From a virus: 64,000 nucleotides of DNA. Under the pieces are notes generated by a model. The model ran no database searches, had not been told where the DNA came from, and saw only the letters and a program-made list of their open reading frames with translations. A program made the position numbers and the translations under genes. The stretch is from the IMG/VR virus record IMGVR_UViG_3300042450_002433, positions 1 to 64,000 of that record, one strand, 5' to 3'. Below are positions 24,381-30,887 of this stretch, one piece after another. Each line of letters opens with the position of its first letter. Positions within the stretch are counted from its first letter, which is position 1.

Positions 24381-24920
24381 ATGCTAAAGCCACGCCTACT
24401 CAAATCTCTTATCGCACAAAACGCAGCCCTTCTTCGTGAACAGCAAGGACTGATGGAATATTTCCGCATCTTGGAGATCTCTCTTCATGTGATTGAAAAG
24501 ACAGGAAAAGATTCGGGTGTTGTTCAACTACAAGAACTTGCAAACATTCGTAAGGACATGCGGAAAATTCTCATTGCTCATCGCAATATGATTTTCAATA
24601 CCACAGGTGCTATTCGACCACCGACCAAGAAAGAACTTGGGATGTTGGCTGATCCTACCAAAAATTCACAGCACAAGTTTGTGGAGATCAACGAAGATCT
24701 TCAAAATCTACTCAATCAGTTGATGAACGATATCAGTAACTATCATCACTCAAAGGATGGCTTTGTGGATTTTGGGGAAGACACTCATGCAAGAGATGTT
24801 GAGGAAGATGAATCTGAATCTCATATCGACCCCGTTAATTTTGGTGGCGATCTAGAGGGAGAGTGGCAAGATTTTCCACCTCCTCCTGATGGGGATCCCT
24901 TTCGTGAAACAGGAGACTGA
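24381..24920 (+). CDS. Phage protein of unknown function (leaderless mRNA predicted)
   Basis: 179 residues. The first 120 residues are helical with heptad-like Leu spacing (LIAQNAALLREQQGLMEYF). The tail is very acidic (DVEEDESESHIDP) and ends in PPPPDGDPF. No Shine-Dalgarno; the -10 box ends 6 nt upstream. It overlaps the next start by 1 nt. Confidence 0.75.
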   Translation: MLKPRLLKSLIAQNAALLREQQGLMEYFRILEISLHVIEKTGKDSGVVQLQELANIRKDMRKILIAHRNMIFNTTGAIRPPTKKELGMLADPTKNSQHKFVEINEDLQNLLNQLMNDISNYHHSKDGFVDFGEDTHARDVEEDESESHIDPVNFGGDLEGEWQDFPPPPDGDPFRETGD

Positions 24921-25507
24921 TGGATAATCACACCACATATGATCTGACTGAAGCATCGCTTTCTCGATTGTATCAGCATACCGAAGAGCGCAATGTCGGA
25001 ATCATTTCCGCGTTTCGTGGTCGATACTCTAAGAGTGAAAACATGTCCCGCAGTGGTCAGTTAGAATCACAAATTCGCACAGGCGGCTTTGGATTCTATC
25101 GTCTCGAAGGACATTACATTGAGGGCTTTGGTTCTGAAAAATCAAAGGATGTCAAGGAGCGATCATACCTTGTTATCGGTAACAAAGGTTCTGATGGTGG
25201 TAACCTCAAGGGATTCTTGAAGAAGATGGGTGCCAAATTTAATCAGGACTCCGTTCTATATAAACCATTCGATAATAAAAATGCGTCCCTTATTGGAACA
25301 CAGGCAAAGGACGAGGAAGGGAATGATGTAGAATTTCCTGGTCTTGGAAAAGAAATTTCAGTTGGCGAATTCAAGCCAATGAAAATCAATCAATTCTATT
25401 CGCGAATGAAAGGCAAGCCATTTGTCTTTGAGTCGTATGCCGTACAGAAGACATGGATCGAATCGTATTCGCAATATATTCTTTCGAGACTTTCAAATCC
25501 GACTTGA
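24920..25507 (+). CDS. Conserved phage protein, possibly DUF3293-like
   Basis: 195 residues. IISAFRGRYS, then NMSRSGQLESQIRTGG, GFYRLEGHYIEGFGS and ERSYLVIGN follow the order of elements in DUF3293-type proteins (a strand with an N/S-rich turn, a short LExxI helix, a Gly-rich strand and an ExSYLV strand). I am not certain of the assignment and the function of that family is unknown. It is translationally coupled to the upstream gene. Confidence 0.7.
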   Translation: MDNHTTYDLTEASLSRLYQHTEERNVGIISAFRGRYSKSENMSRSGQLESQIRTGGFGFYRLEGHYIEGFGSEKSKDVKERSYLVIGNKGSDGGNLKGFLKKMGAKFNQDSVLYKPFDNKNASLIGTQAKDEEGNDVEFPGLGKEISVGEFKPMKINQFYSRMKGKPFVFESYAVQKTWIESYSQYILSRLSNPT

Positions 25508-25531
25508 CTTTTAATTTTTAATTGGTAGAAT
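25504..25531 (+). promoter_or_regulatory. Sigma70-type promoter abutting a start codon
   Basis: TTGACT at 25504-25509, 16 nt spacer with an A/T-rich run, TAGAAT at 25526-25531; ATG at 25539. Confidence 0.7.
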
Positions 25532-25538
25532 ATACACT

Positions 25539-25874
25539 ATGAGCAACGCAGCCCCTACTGTCCTTTCTTCGGAACTTCAACTCCTTCGCAACCAAATCCT
25601 TACAGCCTTGCGAGAGGGCATTTGTTCTGTGGTATTCACCAAGAGTGATAGCACAGAACGAACCATGCGATGCACCCTACAGGCACAGTACCTGCCTACT
25701 TTCCCCGAACCTGACCTAGTAGCAATTCCTAGGACTAACTCAACAGCCGCTCGTCCCCGTACCCCTCTGAATGTTTCTGTATGGGATCTCGAAAAGAATG
25801 CATTTCGTTCTTTCAACCTTTCTAATATTATTAGATGGGAACAGGAAGACCAACCAACAGAACAAAAACGATAA
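25539..25874 (+). CDS. Small phage protein of unknown function (leaderless mRNA predicted)
   Basis: 111 residues. An N-terminal helix (LLRNQILTALREG) is followed by strands CSVVFTK, TMRCTLQAQYLP, LNVSVWDLEKNAFRSFNLSN. Similar small proteins in T4-like marine phages carry the CTLQ..LP..P pattern and are usually labelled as hypothetical. No ribosome binding site. Precedes the RNA gene region. Confidence 0.75.
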   Translation: MSNAAPTVLSSELQLLRNQILTALREGICSVVFTKSDSTERTMRCTLQAQYLPTFPEPDLVAIPRTNSTAARPRTPLNVSVWDLEKNAFRSFNLSNIIRWEQEDQPTEQKR

Positions 25875-25882
25875 GGTCATCT

Positions 25883-26026
25883 GCACGGTATCGTAAGGCG
25901 TACTAGGTACATCGACTGATCAGCGATATCTGAAGAAGAAGTTAGTGGGGTTCCCAGTAATGGGGTAAGCCGAGAGTCGTAATCTCAACCTTGCTGTTTC
26001 GATGGGTTCAAGTCCCTCACCGTGCT
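25883..26026 (+). ncRNA. tRNA-like element with oversized body
   Basis: GCACGGT at 25883-25889 pairs perfectly with ACCGTGC at 26019-26025, followed by T. A T-arm-like hairpin with a TTCAAGT loop lies directly before the 3' strand, its stem GA(T)GGG/CCCTC having one bulged T. The distance between acceptor strands is about 130 nt, about twice a normal tRNA. Two inner hairpins could act as anticodon arms: one with loop CTGATCA (GAT, Ile) near 25912-25928 and one with loop GTCGTAA (CGT, Thr) near 25972-25987. It may be an intron-containing tRNA, a fused or decayed pair of tRNAs, or another structured RNA. Confidence 0.4.
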
Positions 26027-26031
26027 TTCTT

Positions 26032-26105
26032 GTCCTTGTAACTCAGTTGGATAGAGTAACAGATTTCTAATCTGTAGGTCGGTGGTTCGAGTCCACCCAA
26101 GGACG
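26032..26105 (+). tRNA. tRNA-Arg (TCT)
   Basis: Acceptor GTCCTTG/CAAGGAC, discriminator G, T-arm GGTGGTTCGAGTCCACC, anticodon stem ACAGA/TCTGT with loop TTTCTAA. The CCA end is not encoded. Reads AGA, a codon likely less favoured by the host. Confidence 0.93.
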
Positions 26106-26110
26106 CTTTC

Positions 26111-26183
26111 GCTCTTGTAGCGCAGTTGGTAGCGCAGTTGACTTTTAATCAATTGGTCGTGGGTTCGAGTCCCACCGAGAGCA
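26111..26183 (+). tRNA. tRNA-Lys (TTT)
   Basis: Acceptor GCTCTTG/CGAGAGC with one G-T pair, anticodon loop CTTTTAA, T-arm GTGGGTTCGAGTCCCAC. CCA not encoded. Confidence 0.93.
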
Positions 26184-26199
26184 TTCGATACTGTAGGAG

Positions 26200-26207
26200 A
26201 CTAAATA
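26200..26207 (+). promoter_or_regulatory. Late-type promoter octamer overlapping a start
   Basis: ACTAAATA ends on the A of ATG 26207. A transcript from it would start close to the second in-frame ATG at 26216, which gives the MKSF start. Confidence 0.5.
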
Positions 26208-26743
26208 TGGATGACATGAAATCATTCACGCATCATATCAAAGAAGCATCCCTTGGACAGATTTACTGTGACATGGATGGTGTTCTTGTAGACATCATTG
26301 GTGGCATCTCAAAGTTGTATAAGATTTCGGGATTGTCGAATAGAAATTTTGACAGTATCGTAGATCCACTTAAGTCTAAAATTGATAAAGAACATCCACA
26401 CCTATTTGCAGAACTTCCATGGACAGCAGATGGGAAAGTGTTGTGGAGATATATCTCCAAGCACAATCCAAACATCTTATCTGCACATACGAATACATGG
26501 CAACCTGACTCGAAGCAAGATAAGATTCGTTGGATCGACAAGCACCTCGATCCCAAACCCGCAATGAATCATATTGTTATACGAAGAGACAAGGAAAAAT
26601 TTGCTGTTGCAAATGGTGTGCCCAATATACTGATTGATGATTGGAAACTTAATATTGCTGAATGGACGAAAGCAGGTGGTATTGGAATCTTACATAAGAA
26701 TACCGCCGACACAATTGCTACTCTGAAAAAACTTGGTTATTAA
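26207..26743 (+). CDS. Putative capsid-targeted HAD-family phosphatase (5'-nucleotidase-like)
   Basis: 178 residues from 26207, or 175 from ATG 26216. YCDMDGVLVD is HAD motif I with the nucleophile and acid/base Asp pair; ILIDDWKLNI near residue 145 supplies motif IV Asp residues; SAHTNTW may provide motif II. Size and motifs match deoxyribonucleotidase-like phage proteins. MKSFTHHIKEASLG has IKE at 8-10 followed by A. AGGAG 7 nt before 26207 supports that start on a read-through message, while the late-type octamer and the conserved peptide support 26216. Substrate probably nucleotides. Confidence 0.8.
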   Translation: MDDMKSFTHHIKEASLGQIYCDMDGVLVDIIGGISKLYKISGLSNRNFDSIVDPLKSKIDKEHPHLFAELPWTADGKVLWRYISKHNPNILSAHTNTWQPDSKQDKIRWIDKHLDPKPAMNHIVIRRDKEKFAVANGVPNILIDDWKLNIAEWTKAGGIGILHKNTADTIATLKKLGY

Positions 26744-26749
26744 TATAAT

Positions 26750-26822
26750 GGCGAAGTAGTCCAAAGGCAGAGACAGTTGACTTAAAATCAACAAAGTGTG
26801 GGTTCGACTCCCACCTTCGTCA
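26750..26822 (+). tRNA. tRNA-Leu (TAA), short variable loop
   Basis: Acceptor GGCGAAG/CTTCGTC with one G-T pair, anticodon stem GTTGA/TCAAC with loop CTTAAAA giving TAA, T-arm GTGGGTTCGACTCCCAC. The variable loop is only about 5 nt, whereas bacterial and T4 tRNA-Leu have a long variable arm. Confidence 0.85.
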
Positions 26823-26841
26823 CTGAATGAAAGGAATTATT

Positions 26842-27219
26842 ATGCAAGGTAATAACGGTGCTGGTAAGGGAGATGTATATCGCCCAATCGATAAGACTCA
26901 GTTTGATAAGAACTTTGACGATATCTTTGGGAAGCAGCCTATCAAAAATATTGCGCCTCCTGATGTACAACCCAAGCAAAAAAGAAATGAAAAGCCTCCC
27001 ACTTCATGGATAGTTCCGATTGAAGAATCTATGTTCTTTGACTTGGATGAAACTACGGGAAAAGAAATAAGTGAGAAGAAGTGTTACATTCGCATTCCTC
27101 CTGAGGTATGTCGCAAGTTAAAACTTCGAGTAGGCACTCCTCTTGACATTCGAGTAAGGAACGGGTGTATTCAGGTTACCCGCCAAATTCGAAATAAAAA
27201 GAAAGGAAAGACCACATGA
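26842..27219 (+). CDS. Conserved phage protein with C-terminal AbrB/SpoVT-like segment
   Basis: 125 residues. MQGNNGAGKGDVYRPIDKTQFDKNFD-type starts (here residues 1-26, quoted in part: GKGDVYRPID) are widespread in phages. The C-terminal half CYIRIPPEVCRKLKLRVGTPLDIRVRNG (in part IRIPPEVCRKLKL) has the strand-helix-strand pattern of a swapped-hairpin AbrB-like DNA-binding fold. The start at 26842 has AAGGA 6 nt upstream; an in-frame ATG at 26827 lacks one. Confidence 0.75.
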   Translation: MQGNNGAGKGDVYRPIDKTQFDKNFDDIFGKQPIKNIAPPDVQPKQKRNEKPPTSWIVPIEESMFFDLDETTGKEISEKKCYIRIPPEVCRKLKLRVGTPLDIRVRNGCIQVTRQIRNKKKGKTT

Positions 27220-27458
27220 GTAACTATATTCCAGGCAAGGGATATCGCGATGGATGGGCTGATCGGTATGGGGGGAAGCCCAAGGCATGTCCTGAGGCAT
27301 GGGGCTGTGCTACTACCGATGACTCCGTCTATTGGAGCGAATACGGTGTTGGATATCGGGAAGCATCTGTAAAGATTCTCGAAGAAGCAAAGCAAGATAT
27401 TCAGAAGATGAAGCAGGATGTTGAGCAGTACCTGACAGAAGATGCTTCGGAAGACTAA
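27216..27458 (+). CDS. Small phage protein of unknown function
   Basis: 80 residues, overlapping the previous stop by 4 nt. GYRDGWADRYGGKP and YWSEYGVGYREA form two related Gly/Tyr-rich segments, followed by a C-terminal acidic helix (ILEEAKQDIQKMKQDVEQYL). Function unknown. Confidence 0.7.
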   Translation: MSNYIPGKGYRDGWADRYGGKPKACPEAWGCATTDDSVYWSEYGVGYREASVKILEEAKQDIQKMKQDVEQYLTEDASED

Positions 27459-27461
27459 ATA
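27454..27461 (+). promoter_or_regulatory. Late-type promoter octamer
   Basis: ACTAAATA contains the stop of the previous gene; ATG at 27467 is 5 nt away. Confidence 0.5.
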
Positions 27462-27466
27462 AGGAC

Positions 27467-27832
27467 ATGAACATTATCACTACCCTACTCACCCTTCAGG
27501 CACAACTCAAAGTTCTCCATTGGCAGACCAAGTCATATGCCGAGCATAAGGCTTTGGGCAAGTTATATGAAAGTCTTGATGGTAGCATTGACACCTTTGT
27601 CGAGACCTTCTCAGGTCGCAATGGAGTTCCAACCGCCAAGGGTGATTACAAACTGACTGTGGCAAATTATAAAGATAACAATGGATGTGTTGCAATCATT
27701 GATAGTGCAATTGCATATATGATGAAGGATCTCCCAACAATCGTTAAGCCTGAGGATACTGATCTTTTGAATATTCGAGACGAGATGGTCGGTTCACTAA
27801 ACAGAACAAAGTATCTACTTCGTCTAAAATGA
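27467..27832 (+). CDS. Ferritin/Dps-like helical protein (DUF5856-like)
   Basis: 121 residues, all helical. LLTLQAQLKVLHWQTKSYAEH followed by a helix with LDGSIDTFVETFSG resembles helices A and B of Dps/ferritin-like proteins (the LHWxT...H pattern and an acidic second helix) and the DUF5856 family of T4-like phages. The full set of ferroxidase ligands is not evident, so iron storage is not implied. AAGGAC is a weak ribosome binding site. Confidence 0.75.
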   Translation: MNIITTLLTLQAQLKVLHWQTKSYAEHKALGKLYESLDGSIDTFVETFSGRNGVPTAKGDYKLTVANYKDNNGCVAIIDSAIAYMMKDLPTIVKPEDTDLLNIRDEMVGSLNRTKYLLRLK

Positions 27833-27834
27833 TC

Positions 27835-27862
27835 TTGACAAATCGGGAGAACATGATACAAT
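27835..27862 (+). promoter_or_regulatory. Sigma70-type promoter of the tmRNA
   Basis: TTGACA at 27835-27840, 16 nt spacer, TACAAT at 27857-27862, about 22 nt upstream of the mature tmRNA 5' end, leaving a short precursor for RNase P. Confidence 0.8.
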
Positions 27863-27884
27863 CATCAATGTAGTAAATTACTTC

Positions 27885-28237
27885 GGGGTCGAACAGGTAT
27901 CGAATGCATGAAGACTGATGTGTGATGCGCTAAGAGGAACCATGCTAGGCTCTTAAACTCGTATGGAAATAACAACTGCCAGATTTAATAAGAAGCAGTC
28001 ACGCCGTTTGGCTCTCGCAGCCTGACGCACTCGATCATCCGACTCCTTTAGGATGATTGGGTAAAACAAAGGATGGGTCTTTAGGAATGGGAGTGCCAAT
28101 AAAGACCGAGAATAAAGGCTCCAAATCTGATCCGCTAAGTCGCCATCAGCGGCGGGTCTGAATAAAGTGATGGATATTAGCGTAGTAGGCAGCACAGTAA
28201 GCATGACATCACGGGGGTTCGATTCCCCCCGACTCCA
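27885..28237 (+). ncRNA. ssrA: Transfer-messenger RNA (tmRNA)
   Basis: About 353 nt. The tRNA-like ends are GGGGTCG (27885-27891) and CGACTCC (28230-28236) with discriminator A, and a T-arm GGGGGTTCGATTCCCCCC, followed by no CCA. The tag frame ends at the TGA at 28023-28025 with RLALAA, the typical ALAA-type degradation signal. Read upstream in frame from 27963 it gives MEITTARFNKKQSRRLALAA; the exact resume codon (ATG, GAA or the codon before) cannot be fixed by eye. tmRNA with SmpB rescues stalled ribosomes and tags the peptide for host ClpXP. No smpB gene is present in the window, so host SmpB must be used. Confidence 0.93.
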
Positions 28238-28245
28238 TTAGGTAT

Positions 28246-28317
28246 GCGAATGTAACTCAGTGGTAGAGTCTCGGTTTTCCAAACCGATGGTCGTGGGTTC
28301 GAATCCCATCGTTCGCT
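28246..28317 (+). tRNA. tRNA-Gly (TCC)
   Basis: Acceptor GCGAATG/CGTTCGC with one T-G pair, anticodon loop TTTCCAA, T-arm GTGGGTTCGAATCCCAT. Starts 8 nt after the tmRNA, probably on the same transcript. CCA not encoded. Confidence 0.93.
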
Positions 28318-28339
28318 TTGTCTCTTGTCTCTGCACTAT

Positions 28340-28420
28340 AATTCCGAAGAACGGTTTTTGTGGAGTAAAGCAAATCCCCCGAATCGGCACGGGGTCATGA
28401 GAGACTTGCCGTTCGTAGCG
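28340..28420 (+). other. Unassigned structured element in the tRNA cluster
   Basis: GAACGG at 28349-28354 pairs with CCGTTC at 28409-28414, enclosing CCCCCG...CGGGG. It sits in a 149 nt gap between tRNA-Gly and tRNA-Asn and shows no ORF. It does not fold as a tRNA by eye. Possibly a small RNA or a decayed tRNA. Confidence 0.35.
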
Positions 28421-28466
28421 TTTTGATGTGGTCGTATTATGGTAATTAGAAATCTGCATCACATTT

Positions 28467-28538
28467 TGGTTCGTAGCACAATGGCAGTGCATCCCGCTGT
28501 TAACGGGACGGCTGAAGGTTCGAGTCCTTCCGAACCAG
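28467..28538 (+). tRNA. tRNA-Asn (GTT)
   Basis: Acceptor TGGTTCG/CGAACCA, anticodon stem CCCG/CGGG with loop CTGTTAA, T-arm GAAGGTTCGAGTCCTTC. CCA not encoded. Confidence 0.93.
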
Positions 28539-28542
28539 TTTT

Positions 28543-28624
28543 GGGAGAATACTCAAGCGGTCAACGAGGTTTGACTGTAAATCAAATGGCATTGCCTTCG
28601 GGGGTTCGAATCCCTCTTCTCCCA
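28543..28624 (+). tRNA. tRNA-Tyr (GTA)
   Basis: Acceptor GGGAGAA/TTCTCCC, anticodon loop CTGTAAA, a class II variable arm of about 14 nt as expected for tRNA-Tyr, T-arm GGGGTTCGAATCCCT. Confidence 0.93.
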
Positions 28625-28629
28625 TTCCC

Positions 28630-28701
28630 GCCATCTTAGCACAGAGGTAGTGCAGTTCACTTGTAATGAACAGGTCATCGGTTCAAATCCGATAGATGGC
28701 T
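28630..28701 (+). tRNA. tRNA-Thr (TGT)
   Basis: Acceptor GCCATCT/AGATGGC, anticodon stem GTTCA/TGAAC with loop CTTGTAA, T-arm ATCGGTTCAAATCCGAT. Confidence 0.93.
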
Positions 28702-28703
28702 TT

Positions 28704-28910
28704 ATGATGCTAGAGTTTAGAAACCCAATTCCCGTTCTTGTAATAGCGGACAAGAAAAAAGGATATGCACTTTATGTCACTAGTGGTGGAACTTTTGACA
28801 ATGACTTGTGGTGTGTTGTTCTATGTGAAGGTGGTATTATTCGACACTACACATCAACTCAAATTTTGATGCAGCATAACGGCACATTTGACATCACAAA
28901 ATTGACTTGA
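28704..28910 (+). CDS. Small conserved phage protein
   Basis: 68 residues starting 3 nt after tRNA-Thr (ATG 28704, or 28707). The core GYALYVTSGGTFDNDLW followed by VVLCEGGIIRHYTSTQI forms a small beta-barrel that is common in T4-like phages, with no known role. No ribosome binding site is visible because the tRNA occupies that position; translation must follow tRNA processing or use a leaderless form. Confidence 0.7.
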   Translation: MMLEFRNPIPVLVIADKKKGYALYVTSGGTFDNDLWCVVLCEGGIIRHYTSTQILMQHNGTFDITKLT

Positions 28911-28935
28911 CACAATCTCTAACATGGAGTATACT
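28907..28935 (+). promoter_or_regulatory. Sigma70-type promoter abutting a start codon
   Basis: TTGACA at 28907-28912, 17 nt spacer, TATACT at 28930-28935 (near-consensus). ATG at 28943. Confidence 0.85.
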
Positions 28936-28942
28936 GTATCAA

Positions 28943-29275
28943 ATGGAAGAATATTCATTCAAAATCAATAGTAGATACGGAGTTCCTCGTTCGGTAGTTT
29001 TGATCGATCCCGATAGGGGAGTTTTCAAGATAACGGGTGAGTCTTTATTTTCTCGTGGAGGAGAAGATATGTTCGACTTCGAAGGCGGCCCGTTCTATAT
29101 GGTAGGTGAACAGTTTTTCGATATTGGAGAAATTGTTTCTGTCGAACCATTCCCAACCCCAACTCCTATCAATGAGAGTGAACGCCCAACTGCAAGTGTT
29201 CTTGTTTCTGTAAACTATAGTAAGCGTGGGCTTAAGGAGACTAAGAAGTGGCGAAACCAAAACTCTGGGCAATAA
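28943..29275 (+). CDS. Phage protein of unknown function (leaderless mRNA predicted)
   Basis: 110 residues. The N-terminal 70 residues are beta-rich (YGVPRSVVLIDPDRGVFKI, ending FDIGEIVSVEPF), followed by a Pro/Thr-rich tail. Its -10 box ends 7 nt before the start and there is no Shine-Dalgarno. It overlaps the next gene by 28 nt. Confidence 0.75.
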   Translation: MEEYSFKINSRYGVPRSVVLIDPDRGVFKITGESLFSRGGEDMFDFEGGPFYMVGEQFFDIGEIVSVEPFPTPTPINESERPTASVLVSVNYSKRGLKETKKWRNQNSGQ

Positions 29276-29649
29276 AACTTCTTCACGGTTCTGAGGACTG
29301 TGGATATCTAAATGATCATGGCAGAGTTGTTGCCGTGTATGATACTGAAAACAATGCAGAAAAGGATGCAAAATGGCTGAACGAATTACACAAGAAGACG
29401 GGATCGAAAACAATCTATCAAACAGTTCGCTTCAGGGAGGAGCAGGACTTCGAGACGGCTCTACAGACGGAGGAGTCGATGCCTCTGTCAAAAAACTATG
29501 CAGAGAAATCGCCGCCGCCCAAGAAAAGCGAAGAGAAGAAATTGAAGCGTCCTACCCCCGAGTGTTCGGAAGCGGCACCAAGACCGACAATCCTGAGCGA
29601 TCTGTCGGGACTGTTCACTGGGAGTTTGGATACGGATGGGACACTCTAG
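29248..29649 (+). CDS. Phage protein of unknown function, overlapping the next gene
   Basis: 133 residues from GTG with AAGGAGA 7 nt upstream. Residues 1-60 look folded (KLWAIKLLHGSEDCGYLND, then a helix NNAEKDAKWLNELHKK); from about 75 the sequence is Lys/Pro/Glu-rich and disordered. The last 277 nt overlap the next gene in another frame, so the disordered tail may be a by-product of the overlap. Confidence 0.7.
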   Translation: MAKPKLWAIKLLHGSEDCGYLNDHGRVVAVYDTENNAEKDAKWLNELHKKTGSKTIYQTVRFREEQDFETALQTEESMPLSKNYAEKSPPPKKSEEKKLKRPTPECSEAAPRPTILSDLSGLFTGSLDTDGTL

Positions 29650-29969
29650 TTGCCAATCTTGCTCGAATGATTGATAATGAGATTGCGCGAGATCCATCCC
29701 TTTTAGAAGGGGGTTCAAATTCTTTTCGGGTATTGCAAATGAAGGAAAAGTTTGGAACCCTGCGATTTTACTATGAGGGCGGGAATGATCGAATTCGGGG
29801 ATTGGTTGATATGACAGAGCAACTCTCAGGAACTGTCTGTGAGGTCTGTGGTTCGCTAGGAACGCTCTGTCGAAGTGGGAAGGGCGCAGGGGGGTGGTAT
29901 AAGACTCTCTGTGAGGATTGTGCCATTACGATGGAATACGATATTGTTCTGTTAGATGACGAAGTATAA
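29373..29969 (+). CDS. Zinc-ribbon-like conserved phage protein
   Basis: 198 residues from ATG with AAAGGA 6 nt upstream. The first 70 residues overlap the previous gene and are polar. The C-terminal domain has VLQMKEKFGTLRFYYEGG and CEVCGSLGTLC plus CEDC, a probable four-Cys zinc site. This KFGxLRFY plus CxxCG combination is common in phages and prophages, with no established function. Confidence 0.75.
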   Translation: MAERITQEDGIENNLSNSSLQGGAGLRDGSTDGGVDASVKKLCREIAAAQEKRREEIEASYPRVFGSGTKTDNPERSVGTVHWEFGYGWDTLVANLARMIDNEIARDPSLLEGGSNSFRVLQMKEKFGTLRFYYEGGNDRIRGLVDMTEQLSGTVCEVCGSLGTLCRSGKGAGGWYKTLCEDCAITMEYDIVLLDDEV

Positions 29970-29972
29970 ATA
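29965..29972 (+). promoter_or_regulatory. Late-type promoter (exact TATAAATA)
   Basis: The octamer contains the stop of the previous gene and lies 8 nt before the ATG at 29981; no Shine-Dalgarno. Confidence 0.6.
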
Positions 29973-29980
29973 CGATTACT

Positions 29981-30388
29981 ATGAAAGACACATTCAACAA
30001 TCCACTTGTTAATGATATCAAAAAGATGCTAACAGAGCAGCCCAAAGATATAACAATCATCCCTGCAATTTCGGGAATGGTTTCTTTGAACAGTATCGAT
30101 ATTACGGATCCCGATGAGCCGATTATAGTATTTCGGGGTGCAGGAACTCTTCCATATTCACATCGCTTCAAGTTCATGAAAACCGAATTGCAGCGATTGG
30201 CAGATCATGTAATGTCTGCATCCAATATGCTTAAAATTCTCACCGATGTAGATGGTAAAAATCGCTCGGGAAAACTGAGCGCATATTACATAAAGGGATT
30301 TGCAGAAGCAGAACAACTTATGGAAATGCCCGCAACAAAAACCAAGATTAGTAAGGCAAAAAAGGCGAAGGCAAGCAAGATTAACTAA
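29981..30388 (+). CDS. Phage protein with FNNP-type N-terminus
   Basis: 135 residues. MKDTFNNPLVNDIKKMLTEQ resembles MFNNPFNSKIVADITKFLEE of the 61831 protein, and both have an (L/I)xE-type site (LTE, LEE) at about residue 18-20. The centre is alpha/beta, and the C-terminus is a Lys/Ala-rich tail (KTKISKAKKAKASKIN) as in DNA-binding packaged proteins. It overlaps the next gene by 1 nt. Confidence 0.7.
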   Translation: MKDTFNNPLVNDIKKMLTEQPKDITIIPAISGMVSLNSIDITDPDEPIIVFRGAGTLPYSHRFKFMKTELQRLADHVMSASNMLKILTDVDGKNRSGKLSAYYIKGFAEAEQLMEMPATKTKISKAKKAKASKIN

Positions 30389-30792
30389 TGGCTACACCTC
30401 GCAACAATGCCCGTGTAGTTGCATGTCGCACTCGAACATGCGCTCCTGCTAGTGATGTAAAGGCTCTCCTTGCTGCTAAGTTAGGCAAGGACGGAAAGTC
30501 TGATAGCAGAGGGTATTCTGATATTATTACATTGGTTGGCAAGATGAAAGAGTCCAATGTATGGGGTGGGTCAATTAAGGGATATCTCTTCAAGGGGTCT
30601 GTTGATACTTCTATGAAGAGTGGAATTACTTCATTCGCCACAAGTAATGGATGGCAACGAACGAATGGAAATCGTATTATTAAATACGGCACAATCATTC
30701 GTGGTGGAAAATCGGGTCGCCGTCATCTCCTCATATTTGGATACTACAAGGGAACTCCCAATAGAGTGTATTGCTCGTTGACAATAATATGA
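30388..30792 (+). CDS. Phage protein of unknown function
   Basis: 134 residues, basic. An N-terminal Arg/Cys-rich start (VVACRTRTCAPASDVKAL), then GKMKESNVWGGSIKGYLFKGS and strand-rich C-terminal part with RRHLLIFGYYKGTPNRVY. No known family. Translationally coupled to the upstream gene. Confidence 0.65.
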   Translation: MATPRNNARVVACRTRTCAPASDVKALLAAKLGKDGKSDSRGYSDIITLVGKMKESNVWGGSIKGYLFKGSVDTSMKSGITSFATSNGWQRTNGNRIIKYGTIIRGGKSGRRHLLIFGYYKGTPNRVYCSLTII

Positions 30793-30887
30793 AAAATTTG
30801 ATTGACTTAAGTAGGAGTTCGGGTAGACTAATTCCGTTAAGCACCGTTCTGGTGCCGTATACTCCATTCCATGAAAGGAACTTTGAT

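Noticed and set aside
26126-26206. Frame of the HAD gene extending into tRNA-Lys
   Set aside because: It would place the protein start within a tRNA gene; ATG 26207 or 26216 fits the ribosome binding site, the octamer and the MKSF form.
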